Source: Candidatus Aphodovivens excrementavium
GTDB taxonomy: Bacteria > Actinomycetota > Coriobacteriia > Coriobacteriales > Eggerthellaceae
Length of the DNA stretch: 64,000 bases
Reading direction: 5' to 3'
Assembly: GCA_018715935.1 (NCBI GenBank)
Contig: DVKR01000018.1
Span: 1 to 64,000, forward strand
Translations under genes and position numbers: made by a program
The notes under the pieces: model-generated
The model's database searches: none
Seen by the model: the letters and a program-made list of their open reading frames with translations, nothing else
Told to the model about the DNA's origin: nothing
Shown: in pieces, positions 27,463 to 36,146 of the stretch
Layout of the letters: each line of letters opens with the position of its first letter
Position numbering within the stretch: the first letter of the stretch is position 1

Positions 27463-28022
27463 AAGGACTCCTTTGGGATGTGGGGTTTGCGGTGCCTTCC
27501 TTCCAAAATGCAGTAGCTTTCGTGCGTCTTTTGTCGTGACGTTTTGCTAGCAAATGGTGAACCGTTTGGCGTCCCGAGCGGTTCGGGCACGTCGCAGCGT
27601 CCTGCTCGGTGCCAAGGCGGGCTCGCGTTGCCTGCCGACGGGATATAACTGTAAACAGTGTATATACCCGATATGCACACTATAAACAGGCTAGTTGATC
27701 CTGTCAAGGGATTCTTTAGGTATAGTAGCAAGTGCGTGAACGCGCACTGCCGCCGGTGCGGGCGTATGGGAACGGGCGGCTCACGGAATCTATCGCGGTC
27801 ATCCACTGCTTCGGGTGTCCGTTGGGCTTCCGGTTGCCGTCAAGCGTCCGAAACCTAGTTGAGCATCGGGCTCAACTGGGCATCGAACTCAGTTGGACAT
27901 CGAATTCAGCTGGGCATCGAGTTCGGCTGGGCATCGAGTTCGGTTAGGCATCGGGCTCAGCCGGACATCGGGTTCGGTTGGGCATTGAATCTAGTTGGGC
28001 ATCGAGAAAGGAAGGCATAATC
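27463..28022. promoter_or_regulatory. gntR promoter/operator (27649-27707) in the gntR-arsC gap
   Basis: On the minus strand TTGACA (27707-27702), 17 nt, and TATAGT (27684-27679) form a near-consensus promoter for gntR. A long imperfect inverted repeat covers the -10 and start region: CTGTAAACAGTGTATA (27649-27664) against TATGCACACTATAAACAG (27672-27689), centred near 27669; it is the best candidate YtrA operator. On the plus strand TATAGT at 27721-27726 may be an arsC -10. The right end is the 17-bp array described separately. Confidence 0.7.
27860..28012 (+). repeat. Nine-unit 17-bp tandem array leading into the arsC ribosome site
   Basis: Nine 17-bp units start at 27860, 27877, 27894, 27911, 27928, 27945, 27962, 27979 and 27996. 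The consensus is TGGGCATCGAGTTCGGT. The last unit diverges into the ribosome site (GAGAAAGGA) 10 nt before the arsC ATG. A period of 17 is not a multiple of three, so the array is not coding. There are no spacers, so it is not CRISPR. Confidence 0.93.
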
Positions 28023-28385
28023 ATGGCACGCGTTCTGTTTGTCGAGTATCCGAAATGCTCCACCTGCAAGAAGGCGAAAGCGTGGCTGGATGCGCGGGGA
28101 ATTGATTACGAGGATCGTCACATCGTCGAGGAAAACCCCACTGCCGAAGAGTTGGCGCAATGGCAGGAGATGAGCGGCTTGCCGGTGCGCCGCTTCTTCA
28201 ACACGTCGGGGCAGAAGTATCGCGCCCTGGGCGTAAAGGCCCAGCTTGACGCCGGCATGACCGACTCCGAGGCGTTTGAGCTTCTGGCAACCGACGGCAT
28301 GCTCGTTAAGCGTCCTATCGTGGTGGGCGAGGGCTTTGTGTTGGTTGGGTTTAAGGAAGCGGAGTGGGAAACCGCCTTGCGCTAG
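28023..28385 (+). CDS. ArsC/Spx/YffB family thioredoxin-fold protein
   Basis: The 120-residue protein has the family opening LFVEYPKCSTCKKAKAWLD with a CxxC motif, and the ending around LVKRPIVVGEGFVLVGFKEAEW. It is close to the arsenate reductase-related group (YffB, Spx). No arsenic genes are nearby, so true arsenate reduction is uncertain; a redox or regulatory role is equally possible. The ATG at 28023 has AAAGGAAGG upstream. Confidence 0.85.
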   Translation: MARVLFVEYPKCSTCKKAKAWLDARGIDYEDRHIVEENPTAEELAQWQEMSGLPVRRFFNTSGQKYRALGVKAQLDAGMTDSEAFELLATDGMLVKRPIVVGEGFVLVGFKEAEWETALR

Positions 28386-28440
28386 CTCGCGTATACTTGA
28401 GCCTATACGTTTGGACCTTCGCGCAGAACGGACTTGCCGC

Positions 28441-30177
28441 ATGATTGACGAAATTCAAGTTGAGAATCTTGCGCTCATTCGCGAAGCATCGCTTGTTCCT
28501 GCTCGCGGGCTAACCGTGCTTACCGGCGAGACGGGCGCAGGAAAGACGGCGCTGCTTTCGGCGTTGAAGCTGATCATGGGCGAGCGTGCCGACAAATCGA
28601 TGGTGCGTGAAGGTGCGGAAGCTTTGCGCGTGTCGGGACGCTTTTATTTTGGCGGCGGCAATGCCGCTGCTGCTACCGGGGGCGAGGATGCCGCCGACCA
28701 GAGCAAGGGTGCCTCCTCTGCTGCCGAGGGCAACGGGGGAGAAGCCGTCTCTGCTTCCGACGGAGAACGAGAGCTGGTTGCCATGCGGAGGGTGAACGCC
28801 GAGGGGCGCTCGCGCGTAACGCTTGACGGGGAAATGGCCAGTGTGGGGGAGCTGACGCGAGCCGTTGCGCCTTCTATCGATTTGTGCGGCCAGCACGAGC
28901 ACCAGCGCTTGATGAAGCCTGCTGAGCATTTGCGCATGTTGGATGCATGGATGGGAGCAGAGGTCGACGAGGTATTTCATTCCTACCAGCAAGCCTATGA
29001 TGCGGCAAAGGAGGCGGCGTCGGAGCTGAAGCGCGTGAAGGCTGCGGGGGAGGCTTCGTCTGCGCGGCTCGACGAGGCTCGGTTCACGCTTCGGCAAATC
29101 GACGCGGTTTCCCCGCAACCTGGCGAATACGATGAGCTTTCGGCGGAGCTGTCGCGTTCCGAGCATGCCGAAGCGCTGGCGACGGCGACCGATGCGGCAC
29201 ACGCAGCGCTGTCGGGCGATGGAGGAGCGCTCGATTTGCTCGGCGGCGCTATTTCCGCACTTGAGGGGGCGGCGCGTTTCGACGCCTCTCTTGACGCCTA
29301 TGTTGGCTCGCTGCGTGAAGCGGGTTATGTGCTGGAAGACGTCGCACGCGAGGCGCGCGACTATCGAGACGGGGTGGAGTTCGACCCCGAGCTGCTTGCC
29401 GAAAAACAGGAGCGTATTGCGGCGATGCAGGGCCTCATGCGTTCATACGGCCCGCGAATGGAAGACGTGCTGGCCAAGCGAGAAGAGGCGGCGGAGCTTG
29501 TATCGCTGGTTGACGATGCGGCCGAGCGGGAAGCGGAGGCTCAGCGCACGGTTGACGAGGCGGAGGCGGCTTTGGCGGATGCCGCAGCTTCTTTGGCGCT
29601 CGCACGAGAGAAGGCGGCGCCGCGGTTTGCCAATGCGGTGAGTGCTCAGATGGCGCGTCTTGAAATGGGTTCGGCGCAGCTTGTGTGCGAATTGCAGGAT
29701 TTGCCGCGCGAATCGTGGACGAGGTCGGGCTCTCAGGCGATTGAGTTTTTGTTCCGTCCTGGCGCCGGAATGCAAGCGCGACCCTTGGCCCGCATTGCTT
29801 CGGGCGGCGAGATTAGCCGCGTCATGCTTGCTGTCAAAGTGGTGCTGGGACAATCGGATGATGTTGACACCTTGGTGTTCGACGAAGTGGATGCGGGCGT
29901 GGGCGGATCCACCGCCAACGCGCTTGCCGAGGTGCTGGCGGACCTGGCGCAAACCCATCAGGTGCTGGTGGTGACGCACCTTGCGCAAGTTGCGGTGCGC
30001 GGCGAAGCTCACTATGCAGTGCGCAAGGTCGAGGGAGGCGACGTCATTCCCGAGACGAAGCTCCAACGTCTGAGCGACGAAGAGCGTCCCGCCGAGATAG
30101 CGCGCATGCTGTCTGGAGATGCAACCGAGGCGTCCCTTGCGCATGCGCGAGAGATGATCACTGGGGCGCGGGCATAA
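28441..30177 (+). CDS. recN: DNA repair protein RecN
   Basis: The 578-residue SMC-like ATPase has Walker A TGETGAGKTALLSALK at residues 28-43, a coiled-coil middle interrupted by short breaks, the signature region ARIASGGEISRVMLAVK, and Walker B LVFDEVDAGVGGSTA. It acts at double-strand breaks. A ~40-residue Ala/Gly/Asp-rich insertion (about residues 72-110) follows the first strand region, unlike typical RecN. TATACT at 28392-28397 is a plausible -10. A symmetric terminator follows. Confidence 0.94.
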   Translation: MIDEIQVENLALIREASLVPARGLTVLTGETGAGKTALLSALKLIMGERADKSMVREGAEALRVSGRFYFGGGNAAAATGGEDAADQSKGASSAAEGNGGEAVSASDGERELVAMRRVNAEGRSRVTLDGEMASVGELTRAVAPSIDLCGQHEHQRLMKPAEHLRMLDAWMGAEVDEVFHSYQQAYDAAKEAASELKRVKAAGEASSARLDEARFTLRQIDAVSPQPGEYDELSAELSRSEHAEALATATDAAHAALSGDGGALDLLGGAISALEGAARFDASLDAYVGSLREAGYVLEDVAREARDYRDGVEFDPELLAEKQERIAAMQGLMRSYGPRMEDVLAKREEAAELVSLVDDAAEREAEAQRTVDEAEAALADAAASLALAREKAAPRFANAVSAQMARLEMGSAQLVCELQDLPRESWTRSGSQAIEFLFRPGAGMQARPLARIASGGEISRVMLAVKVVLGQSDDVDTLVFDEVDAGVGGSTANALAEVLADLAQTHQVLVVTHLAQVAVRGEAHYAVRKVEGGDVIPETKLQRLSDEERPAEIARMLSGDATEASLAHAREMITGARA

Positions 30178-30214
30178 AAATAGCGCGAAAAGAAAGCCTT
30201 TTCGCGCTATTCGG
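30175..30214. terminator. Bidirectional terminator between recN and the lipoprotein gene
   Basis: AATAGCGCGAAAAG (30179-30192) pairs perfectly with CTTTTCGCGCTATT (30198-30211). The five-A run before it gives a T-run on the minus strand, so it should serve the convergent lipoprotein gene at least as well as recN. Confidence 0.88.
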
Positions 30215-30226
30215 CTCATGCCTGCG

Positions 30227-30802
30227 CTAGTCGTCTACGCCCATACGCTGCTCGAGACGGTCTGCTGCGTTGTCGAGCGAATCTTCCGCCGCGCTTATGC
30301 GCTGATCGTATTGCCAGAAGGTGGTCTGGTCGATGGCTCCTTGACGGTAGAGCGCCTCGGCTTGGTCTTCGAGCGAATCGCTTTCATGTTCAAGCGTCTC
30401 AAGCGGCGCTTTTGCGTCGAAGTACGCCTGGACGCGGTCGTTGGAATTTTGGGGAACCGCTACCGCATCGGCGGTTGAGACGGCTTCGGCGGCACGCGTT
30501 TCGAAATCCGCGATGGCGGCTTCCATATCGGCACTCGAAGCGGCAGTGCCTTGCGACGCCCCGTTGGCAGAGGAAGCGTTCTGGTCGGCTGCTGTGCCGG
30601 ACGCGCTGTCTGCCGCGCCGGAGGCGTCGGTGCTTCCGGACTGGTTTTCCTTCAGCTCGTCGAGTTCGGTCTCTACCTGGTTGAGCTTGTCGAGTATCTG
30701 CTGGTCGGTGTTGGAGGAGGAGCAGCCTGCAAGTAAAGCTCCCGAAAATGCAAGAGCGCACATTCCTGCAAGGGCGACGGTTCGTTTCGGCAGGGCTTTC
30801 AT
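30227..30802 (-). CDS. Small lipoprotein of unknown function
   Basis: The 191-residue protein has a lipoprotein signal (positive start, hydrophobic ALAGMCALAFSGALL, lipobox LAGC with Cys27). Then come a short coiled coil (ILDKLNQVETELDELKENQ), a Ser/Ala/Gly-rich linker, and a helical C-terminal half rich in Glu, Asp and Gln. It should be tethered to the outer face of the membrane. No family was recognised and no partner gene is evident. Confidence 0.8.
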   Translation of the reverse strand: MKALPKRTVALAGMCALAFSGALLAGCSSSNTDQQILDKLNQVETELDELKENQSGSTDASGAADSASGTAADQNASSANGASQGTAASSADMEAAIADFETRAAEAVSTADAVAVPQNSNDRVQAYFDAKAPLETLEHESDSLEDQAEALYRQGAIDQTTFWQYDQRISAAEDSLDNAADRLEQRMGVDD

Positions 30803-30933
30803 GGCGGATCATCCTTTCAGGGCTTAAATAAAGCTTTAAATGATGCTTGAAAAGTAACAAATTTAGTGGCAAAAAGAAAGCGCCCGTCTCATCGAAACGG
30901 GCGCTTGTTACGTTTTCGTTGTCTGGCGATTGG

Positions 30934-31021
30934 CTTGGCGTTGCTCTTCAAGCGTTTGCTCTAGCGGCGCTCTCCATGTTGAGCGCTTGCCCTAGCGTTG
31001 CTCTTCAAGCGCTCGCTGCTC
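30934..31021. repeat. ~30-bp repeats copying the 3' end of the MFS-CBS gene
   Basis: The gene end reads CTAGCGTTGCTCTTCAAGCG (30992-31011). A near-copy GGCGTTGCTCTTCAAGCG lies at 30938-30955, and a diverged unit beginning CTAGCGGCGCTCTCC fills 30961-30990. Stop-containing gene-end copies of this kind recur in the window. Confidence 0.7.
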
Positions 31022-32968
31022 CTTCTCAGCCTGCATCTTCGCAGCGTCGATTCTGATCTCGCGGTCGAGGTCTTCGTCGTCACGCCCTTCAAGATAGGTT
31101 TTCATGGAGTACAAGGTGATGTCTGAGCGATTGATAACACCGACGATCTTTCCTTCGTGCAGCACCGGCACCTTCTTGAGGTGGTTTTTACTCAGAATGC
31201 GGCAAACCTGCGGCAGCGTAGTGTAGAGATCGATGCCGATGACCCCCTTGGTGCCAATGTCGCGAATGTTCATCTTCATGAGGTTGGAAAGCTTCTGGTC
31301 GTAGGTCTCTTCGTCAACGCCCATCTGCATGATCATGACAACCGGGTCCATGTAGGAGTTGGACTGCGTCGAAAGGAGCCTCATGATGTCGCCGTCAGAC
31401 ACAAAGCCCACGGCCTTGCCTTCCGCATCCACCACCGGAGCGCCGCTGATGCCATGGTCAACGAAGAACTTCATTGCGTCAACAACGGTAGCGTCGGGGG
31501 AGAGACTGTAAACGTCGCGCTTCATGATCTTTTCGATCATAGTGCGCTGCTGGTTGTCGGGGTCAACCTCTTCTGCCTTCTTAGGCGTGTTCTTTACGAA
31601 CAGGATGGTGAGCAAAAGCGCGATTGCCGAAAGAACCACGGCGGTCATAAAGGCGGCGTTGATGCCCAGAATCCCCGCTTCGACGGGTGCCATCGAGCCA
31701 GATGCCGTGCTGGAAACGAACATGTCAACAGAAACCAACAAGGCGGTGCCCAGGGAACCGGAAACCTGACGCAAGGTGTTGTTCACCGAGGTGCCGTGGT
31801 TAAGCACCTTGTTGTCAAGCGCGTTCATCGCCCACGTGGTGATGGGCATGTTCACCAGCGAAAGCGAGAACATGCGAATCGTGTAGATGATGGTGAGCCA
31901 TACCACGTCGGTAGAGCTGGAGAGGGTGGCGAACCCCAGAGTGGAAATCGTCAGAATGATAAGGCCGACGATGCTCAGCACGCGCGGGCCGTATTTGTCG
32001 AACAGGCGCCCTGCGAAGGGGTTCATGATGCCCATGAGGATGGCGCCCGGCATAAGCACCAGGCCGGAAACGGTTGCCGAGTAGCCCATATAGCTTTGCA
32101 GATAGATAGGCATCAAGACGCCTGCGGCAAGGAGCGAAGCCTGCACGATCATGCCGATTACCGTGCCGATGAGGAAGCGGCGGTTTTTCAGCACGCGAAC
32201 GTTGAGCATAGGCTGCTCCATTTTGACCTGGCGGCGGAAGAACAAGATCAGAACGACAACGCCCACAAGGGTGATGGCGCCGTCAAAGAGATTGATTCCT
32301 ACCGATCCGATGGTGGAGAAGCCATAGAGCAGGGCGCCGAACCCGATCGTGGACAGCACAACCGACAGCTTGTCCAGATGAGCGCTTGGGTTCAGGGGCT
32401 CCGCTTTTTTGAGGGCGAAGAAGCTGATAAGGATCACTATGGCAATGAGCAGGGCGATTGCGTAGAACAGGATGCGCCAGCCAAAGCTGTCGATCACCAG
32501 GCCGGCGACGCTTGGGCCGATAGCGGGCGCAAACGCAATTACGACACCGAAGATGCCCATGGCCGACCCACGGCGCTCGACAGGGAAGGTGAGCATGAGC
32601 ACCGTCATTACCATGGGCATGAGGATGCCGGCGCCTGCCGCTTGTAGCAGGCGGCCAACAAGCAAGACAGGGAAGTTGGGGGCGATGCCCGCCAAAAGGC
32701 TGCCGATGGCGAAAATGCCCATAGAGATGATGTAGAGCACCTTCGTTGAATGCTTGTCGGTTAGGTACGCCGTAACGGGGATCATGATGGCGTTGACCAG
32801 GGTAAACCCGGTGGTGAGCCACTGAACCGTTGAGGCGTCGATAGCCATTTCCGTCATGATGGACGGCTGCGCAGGAGTTACCACCGTCTGGTTGAGCACG
32901 GTGACAAACGTGCCGAAGACCATGATGACTAGCATCACGGTCTGCTGTTTCGTTAATCCTAACGCCAT
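30992..32968 (-). CDS. MFS drug exporter fused to a C-terminal CBS-domain pair
   Basis: Residues 1-~475 are a 14-segment DHA2-type MFS exporter (QPSIMTEMAIDASTVQW; AGAGILMPMVMTVLM motif; RGSAMGIFGVVIAFAPAIGP motif C). Residues ~500-635 are two CBS motifs (MIEKIMKRDVYSLSPDATV...ISGAPVVDAEG and IGIDLYTTLPQVCRIL...KKVPVLHEGKIVGVINRSD), then a charged tail. CBS pairs usually bind adenine nucleotides, so transport may respond to energy state. A divergent TetR gene lies upstream. Substrate unknown. Confidence 0.88.
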   Translation of the reverse strand: MALGLTKQQTVMLVIMVFGTFVTVLNQTVVTPAQPSIMTEMAIDASTVQWLTTGFTLVNAIMIPVTAYLTDKHSTKVLYIISMGIFAIGSLLAGIAPNFPVLLVGRLLQAAGAGILMPMVMTVLMLTFPVERRGSAMGIFGVVIAFAPAIGPSVAGLVIDSFGWRILFYAIALLIAIVILISFFALKKAEPLNPSAHLDKLSVVLSTIGFGALLYGFSTIGSVGINLFDGAITLVGVVVLILFFRRQVKMEQPMLNVRVLKNRRFLIGTVIGMIVQASLLAAGVLMPIYLQSYMGYSATVSGLVLMPGAILMGIMNPFAGRLFDKYGPRVLSIVGLIILTISTLGFATLSSSTDVVWLTIIYTIRMFSLSLVNMPITTWAMNALDNKVLNHGTSVNNTLRQVSGSLGTALLVSVDMFVSSTASGSMAPVEAGILGINAAFMTAVVLSAIALLLTILFVKNTPKKAEEVDPDNQQRTMIEKIMKRDVYSLSPDATVVDAMKFFVDHGISGAPVVDAEGKAVGFVSDGDIMRLLSTQSNSYMDPVVMIMQMGVDEETYDQKLSNLMKMNIRDIGTKGVIGIDLYTTLPQVCRILSKNHLKKVPVLHEGKIVGVINRSDITLYSMKTYLEGRDDEDLDREIRIDAAKMQAEKEQRALEEQR

Positions 32969-33214
32969 AGTTCCCCCTGTCCGAAGCGCAGGGAAGCGCT
33001 CGCAGCCGCCTCAAGCGCCGCCCGTCGCGAAGGCTGATGGGAGGCAGGTAGGCTGCGAGCGCTTTCCCTCAAATCAATTTGTTGCACCGAGTATAAAAAG
33101 AAGTTTGGTAGATGTGAACCCCAAGTGTATGAATGTGTGCTAAAGTCACGTAAACGGCACAATTCAAAACGCGTTCGGCTTACGAGGGCGCGCGGCTGAA
33201 GGGGGCATCCTATC
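32969..33214. promoter_or_regulatory. Divergent MFS-CBS/TetR control region with an 18-bp inverted repeat
   Basis: GGGAAGCGCTCGCAGCC (32991-33007) and GGCTGCGAGCGCTTTCCC (33051-33068) are inverted copies, one base apart in length, 43 nt apart. They lie within 100 nt of the MFS-CBS start and would form a strong leader hairpin or a paired operator. An AT-rich stretch around GAGTATAAAAAGAAG (about 33090) may hold the promoters. Confidence 0.65.
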
Positions 33215-33835
33215 GTGGACGGTTCGGAGACAATTGGCCTGCGAGAGCGCAAGAAGATCAAGGCTCGGTTGGCCATTGAGCGGGCGGCGCTCGAATTGGT
33301 GCTGGAGCGCGGCTACGACGGCACCACCGTCGAAGATATCTGCGAGCGCGCCGAAGTATCCAAAAAGACGTTCTTCAACTACTTTCCCTCCAAGGCTGCG
33401 GTGATCTCCGGCCGCATGGCCGACTTCCCCGAAGCTGACCAGCTGGTGGCGATGATGGAGGCGCACAGCGAGATGTGTTACCTGGATGTGCTGGTGAACA
33501 TGATCAGCGCCGATTACATGGTGCGCGAAGGGGACGGCCTGGCCGAGTTGAGAAGGCAGGCGCTGTGCAAGATGCCGCAGTTGTTCTTTCGCGGGCAGCG
33601 CGATTTGCTCAACGTGCAGAAGGCGGTTACCGAGGCGGTGGGATCCTATCTCGAGGCGCATCCGGATCGCCGCTTGATGAGCGACCACACTCCGAATTAC
33701 GAGGCGCTGGTTGCCTCGTCTTCCGTGACGGCGCTGGTGCGCACGCGCTCCATGCAGCATGTGTTCTACGAGGAGCCTGCCTCGGCCGAAGAGACGAGGC
33801 GGATGCTTGCCACCTATTTGGCAAAGGAGCTCTAA
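33215..33835 (+). CDS. TetR family regulator, divergent from the MFS-CBS exporter
   Basis: The 206-residue protein has a TetR helix-turn-helix (TVEDICERAEVSKKTFFNYFPSKAAVI, residues ~38-64) and a helical effector domain. The start is GTG at 33215, with AAGGGGG 9 nt upstream. Divergence from an exporter gene across an inverted repeat is the classic layout for a repressor of that exporter. It is convergent with the next TetR gene, 2 bp apart. Confidence 0.87.
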   Translation: MDGSETIGLRERKKIKARLAIERAALELVLERGYDGTTVEDICERAEVSKKTFFNYFPSKAAVISGRMADFPEADQLVAMMEAHSEMCYLDVLVNMISADYMVREGDGLAELRRQALCKMPQLFFRGQRDLLNVQKAVTEAVGSYLEAHPDRRLMSDHTPNYEALVASSSVTALVRTRSMQHVFYEEPASAEETRRMLATYLAKEL

Positions 33836-33837
33836 GG

Positions 33838-34506
33838 CTATCGCGCTCTCTGTGCGTACCGGTTGATGGGGTGCGCCTGGATGATTTCGAACAGCGATTC
33901 TTGCAGTGCGTTGACAAAGGGGTTAACGCGCTCGTCGAGCAGGCTTTTCTGCATACTGGGGTTTTGAAGGAAAAACTCGACCGTTCCCACCAAGCTGCGC
34001 ACACTTAAGGTGGCAACCAGGGCAAGGGTTTCTTTTGGCATGTAGCGCCCATCAAGGATGAACGTTATGTCGTCGACGAGCAGGGGGTAGTACATGCGCT
34101 CTACCGTGCCCACGAACTCGGGTTCCATGACCGTGAACAGCTTGCGGTAAAACGTAGGGTCAGATGCAACGCACTGCAACAGCCCTTTCATGAACAGGCT
34201 GGCATCAAGGGTGCGCGCGCCAATTTCAATATGGGAGTACAGCGCAAGTTCCTGCGGGATTCGCTTGCTGAAAGGCATGCTGACAAGCTGCTCTTTCGGC
34301 AAGAGCTCGCACAGCTGATCGTGGAGGGCTCGGCGAAACACCCAAAGCGCCGTTTCGTGTTTGCTGGAGAAGTGGTAGTAGTAGGTGTTCCGATTGATGC
34401 CGAGCTGTTCGATGAGATCGGCAATGCGCACGCGCGAAAGCGACGTTTTCCGTACGGCATCTACAAAGGCGTCGGCTATCAGCTGACGCGTGTCTCGCTT
34501 CGCCAT
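33838..34506 (-). CDS. TetR family regulator, divergent from the dehydratase module
   Basis: The 222-residue protein starts MAKRDTRQLIADAFVDAVRK and has a TetR helix-turn-helix (RIADLIEQLGINRNTYYYHFSSKHE), in the DhaS-like group. The ATG at 34506 is used because GAAAGG precedes it by about 9 nt; the longer form from 34542 would run over the promoter-side inverted repeat. It is divergent from the CoA-transferase gene and is the best local candidate to control the module. Confidence 0.85.
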   Translation of the reverse strand: MAKRDTRQLIADAFVDAVRKTSLSRVRIADLIEQLGINRNTYYYHFSSKHETALWVFRRALHDQLCELLPKEQLVSMPFSKRIPQELALYSHIEIGARTLDASLFMKGLLQCVASDPTFYRKLFTVMEPEFVGTVERMYYPLLVDDITFILDGRYMPKETLALVATLSVRSLVGTVEFFLQNPSMQKSLLDERVNPFVNALQESLFEIIQAHPINRYAQRAR

Positions 34507-34898
34507 AACAGTGCCTTTCTCTGATTCTAGATATACCTTCATTCTATCTAAAATGGTTCTGGAGAGAGAAGAGGTTGCGACTAAACGATTTAGTTTTTGA
34601 GGCTGATGGAACTAGGCAGATGGCAAAACCGCCTATTATTTTGCTGCCGACGAAGAGCGTGCCTTTGCAGTGTGGCGAACAAGTTTGGCATGGCGTTCAC
34701 TGGCAACGGAGTTCTGCTGCCGTTTTTGTGCTTAGCGATAGACGTATTGTGCTTTTGTCCAATGACAAAGGCGGATGGAGTTCGCACAATAATCTTAGGT
34801 CGAATTGCGGATTTCACGTTGCGGCGCGCGGCTGCTTTGTCTAACGCGGCGCATCTTCGGAGTCCGTCCGACAACGACACGCACAAGAAGGAGGAAAC
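34507..34898. promoter_or_regulatory. TetR/CoA-transferase control region with operators and promoter P1
   Basis: Three inverted repeats are present: TAGATA-N11-TATCTA (34528-34550), ACTAAA-cga-TTTAGT (34580-34594), and TTTGTC-caat-GACAAA (34754-34769). The last is part of the box TTTTGTCCAATGACAAAG (34753-34770), which covers the -35 (ATGACA 34762-34767); 17 nt later comes -10 CACAAT (34785-34790). The same box with the same spacing recurs at 41732, and a variant at 46975. The ribosome site is AAGGAGG. Confidence 0.75.
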
Positions 34899-36143
34899 AT
34901 GGCAGATATCGCGCGTCCCCTGGAGGGCGTCAAGGTCATCGAGCTGGCGACGTTCATCGCCGTGCCCGCTGTCGGCCGCATTTTGGCAGACATGGGTGCC
35001 GAGGTCATCAAGATCGAAACAGCGAAGGGCGACAATTTGCGCTACACCGCGGCAAATGAAGGACGTCCGAGCGATTCTCATGAGGATATTACGATCGATT
35101 TGGAGAATGCCAACAAAAAGGGCATCGTGGTTGACCTCCGCACCGAGAAGGGCATCGAGGTCTTGTTCAAGCTTTTGGAAGACGCCGACGTTCTGCTGAC
35201 CAACTGGCGCCCGCAGGCGCTTGAGCGCAAGCATCTCACCTACGAGGATTTGAAAGAGCGCTTCCCCCGCTTGGTGTATGCAAGCCTTACCGGCTTTGGC
35301 GAAAAAGGCCCCGACAAAGATCTGCCCGGGTTCGACTTCACGGCGTTCTTCGCGCGGTCTGGCTGGGCGGGCTCGCTGTTCCAGCGCGGCACCGTTCCCA
35401 CCAACCTGATTCCGGCGCTGGGCGACCATCAGGGTGCGCTCGCTTTGACCGCTGGCGTACTGGGCGCTCTGTACCGCCAGGCTCGCACCGGCAAAGGCGA
35501 GAAAGTCACCACCAATCTGTTGCATACCGCCATCTGGGTTCAGGGCTTCTCCATCCAGGCGGCTCAGTACGGCACCGAGTTCGGAGGTCAGGTGTTCCCG
35601 TTCGACCGTCGCGACAACCAGCTGCCCTACCAGCCCGCCGTGGAGACGAAAGACGGCCGCTTCTTCCAGGTAATGGGCCCGAACTACGCCATTTACTTCC
35701 CGAAGATCATGCAGGCCATCGGCCGTGAAGACCTCATCGACGATCCGGTGTTCAGCGACCAGAAGAAGATGCTTGAACAGCATCGTCAAGGCGAGCTCTA
35801 CGACATCATCCAGAACGGCTTCAAGCAGAAGACCGTGGAAGAGTGGGAGCCCATTCTCACCGAGCTGGACATTCCTTATGCGCTGTGCAAGACCTACGCC
35901 GAAATCGTCGATGACGAGCAGGCATGGGCAAACGACGTGTTCTACAAGATGGACTACCCGCGCGGCCCGAAGGCGCTGGTGCGCGTGCCCATTACCTTTG
36001 AAGAGACGCCGCTGCCGCCCTACGAGAAGGCCCCGCTTATCGGCGAGGACTCCGAAGACGTATTGGCAGACCTAGGCTACACGCCCGAGGAAATCAAGGC
36101 CATGGAAGACGAGGGCGTCGTCACCCAGGGAGAACGCAAGTAA
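34899..36143 (+). CDS. Family III CoA-transferase, HadA/FldA-like
   Basis: The 414-residue protein is a CaiB/BaiF family CoA-transferase: RPLEGVKVIELATFIAVPAVGRILADMGAEVIKIE at the start (given as the family pattern G-V-x-V-x-E-L), the GEKGP-x-K-D-x-PGFD-x-TA-x-FAR stretch typical of HadA/FldA, and the catalytic Asp in PALGDHQG (D176). Such enzymes move CoA between a product acyl-CoA and a 2-hydroxyacid. It is first in the operon with both dehydratase subunits. The substrate (2-hydroxyisocaproate, aryl-lactate, lactate or other) cannot be read from sequence. Confidence 0.9.
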   Translation: MADIARPLEGVKVIELATFIAVPAVGRILADMGAEVIKIETAKGDNLRYTAANEGRPSDSHEDITIDLENANKKGIVVDLRTEKGIEVLFKLLEDADVLLTNWRPQALERKHLTYEDLKERFPRLVYASLTGFGEKGPDKDLPGFDFTAFFARSGWAGSLFQRGTVPTNLIPALGDHQGALALTAGVLGALYRQARTGKGEKVTTNLLHTAIWVQGFSIQAAQYGTEFGGQVFPFDRRDNQLPYQPAVETKDGRFFQVMGPNYAIYFPKIMQAIGREDLIDDPVFSDQKKMLEQHRQGELYDIIQNGFKQKTVEEWEPILTELDIPYALCKTYAEIVDDEQAWANDVFYKMDYPRGPKALVRVPITFEETPLPPYEKAPLIGEDSEDVLADLGYTPEEIKAMEDEGVVTQGERK

Positions 36144-36146
36144 CTA

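Noticed and set aside
27732-27947. 71-codon ORF upstream of arsC
   Set aside because: It is read through the 17-bp array, whose period breaks any coding frame.
27860-28012. Regular repeats resembling a CRISPR array
   Set aside because: The 17-bp units are directly adjacent with no spacers and no cas genes are present.
34575-34844. 89-codon ORF between the TetR gene and the CoA-transferase
   Set aside because: It overlaps the operators and promoter P1 and resembles no family.
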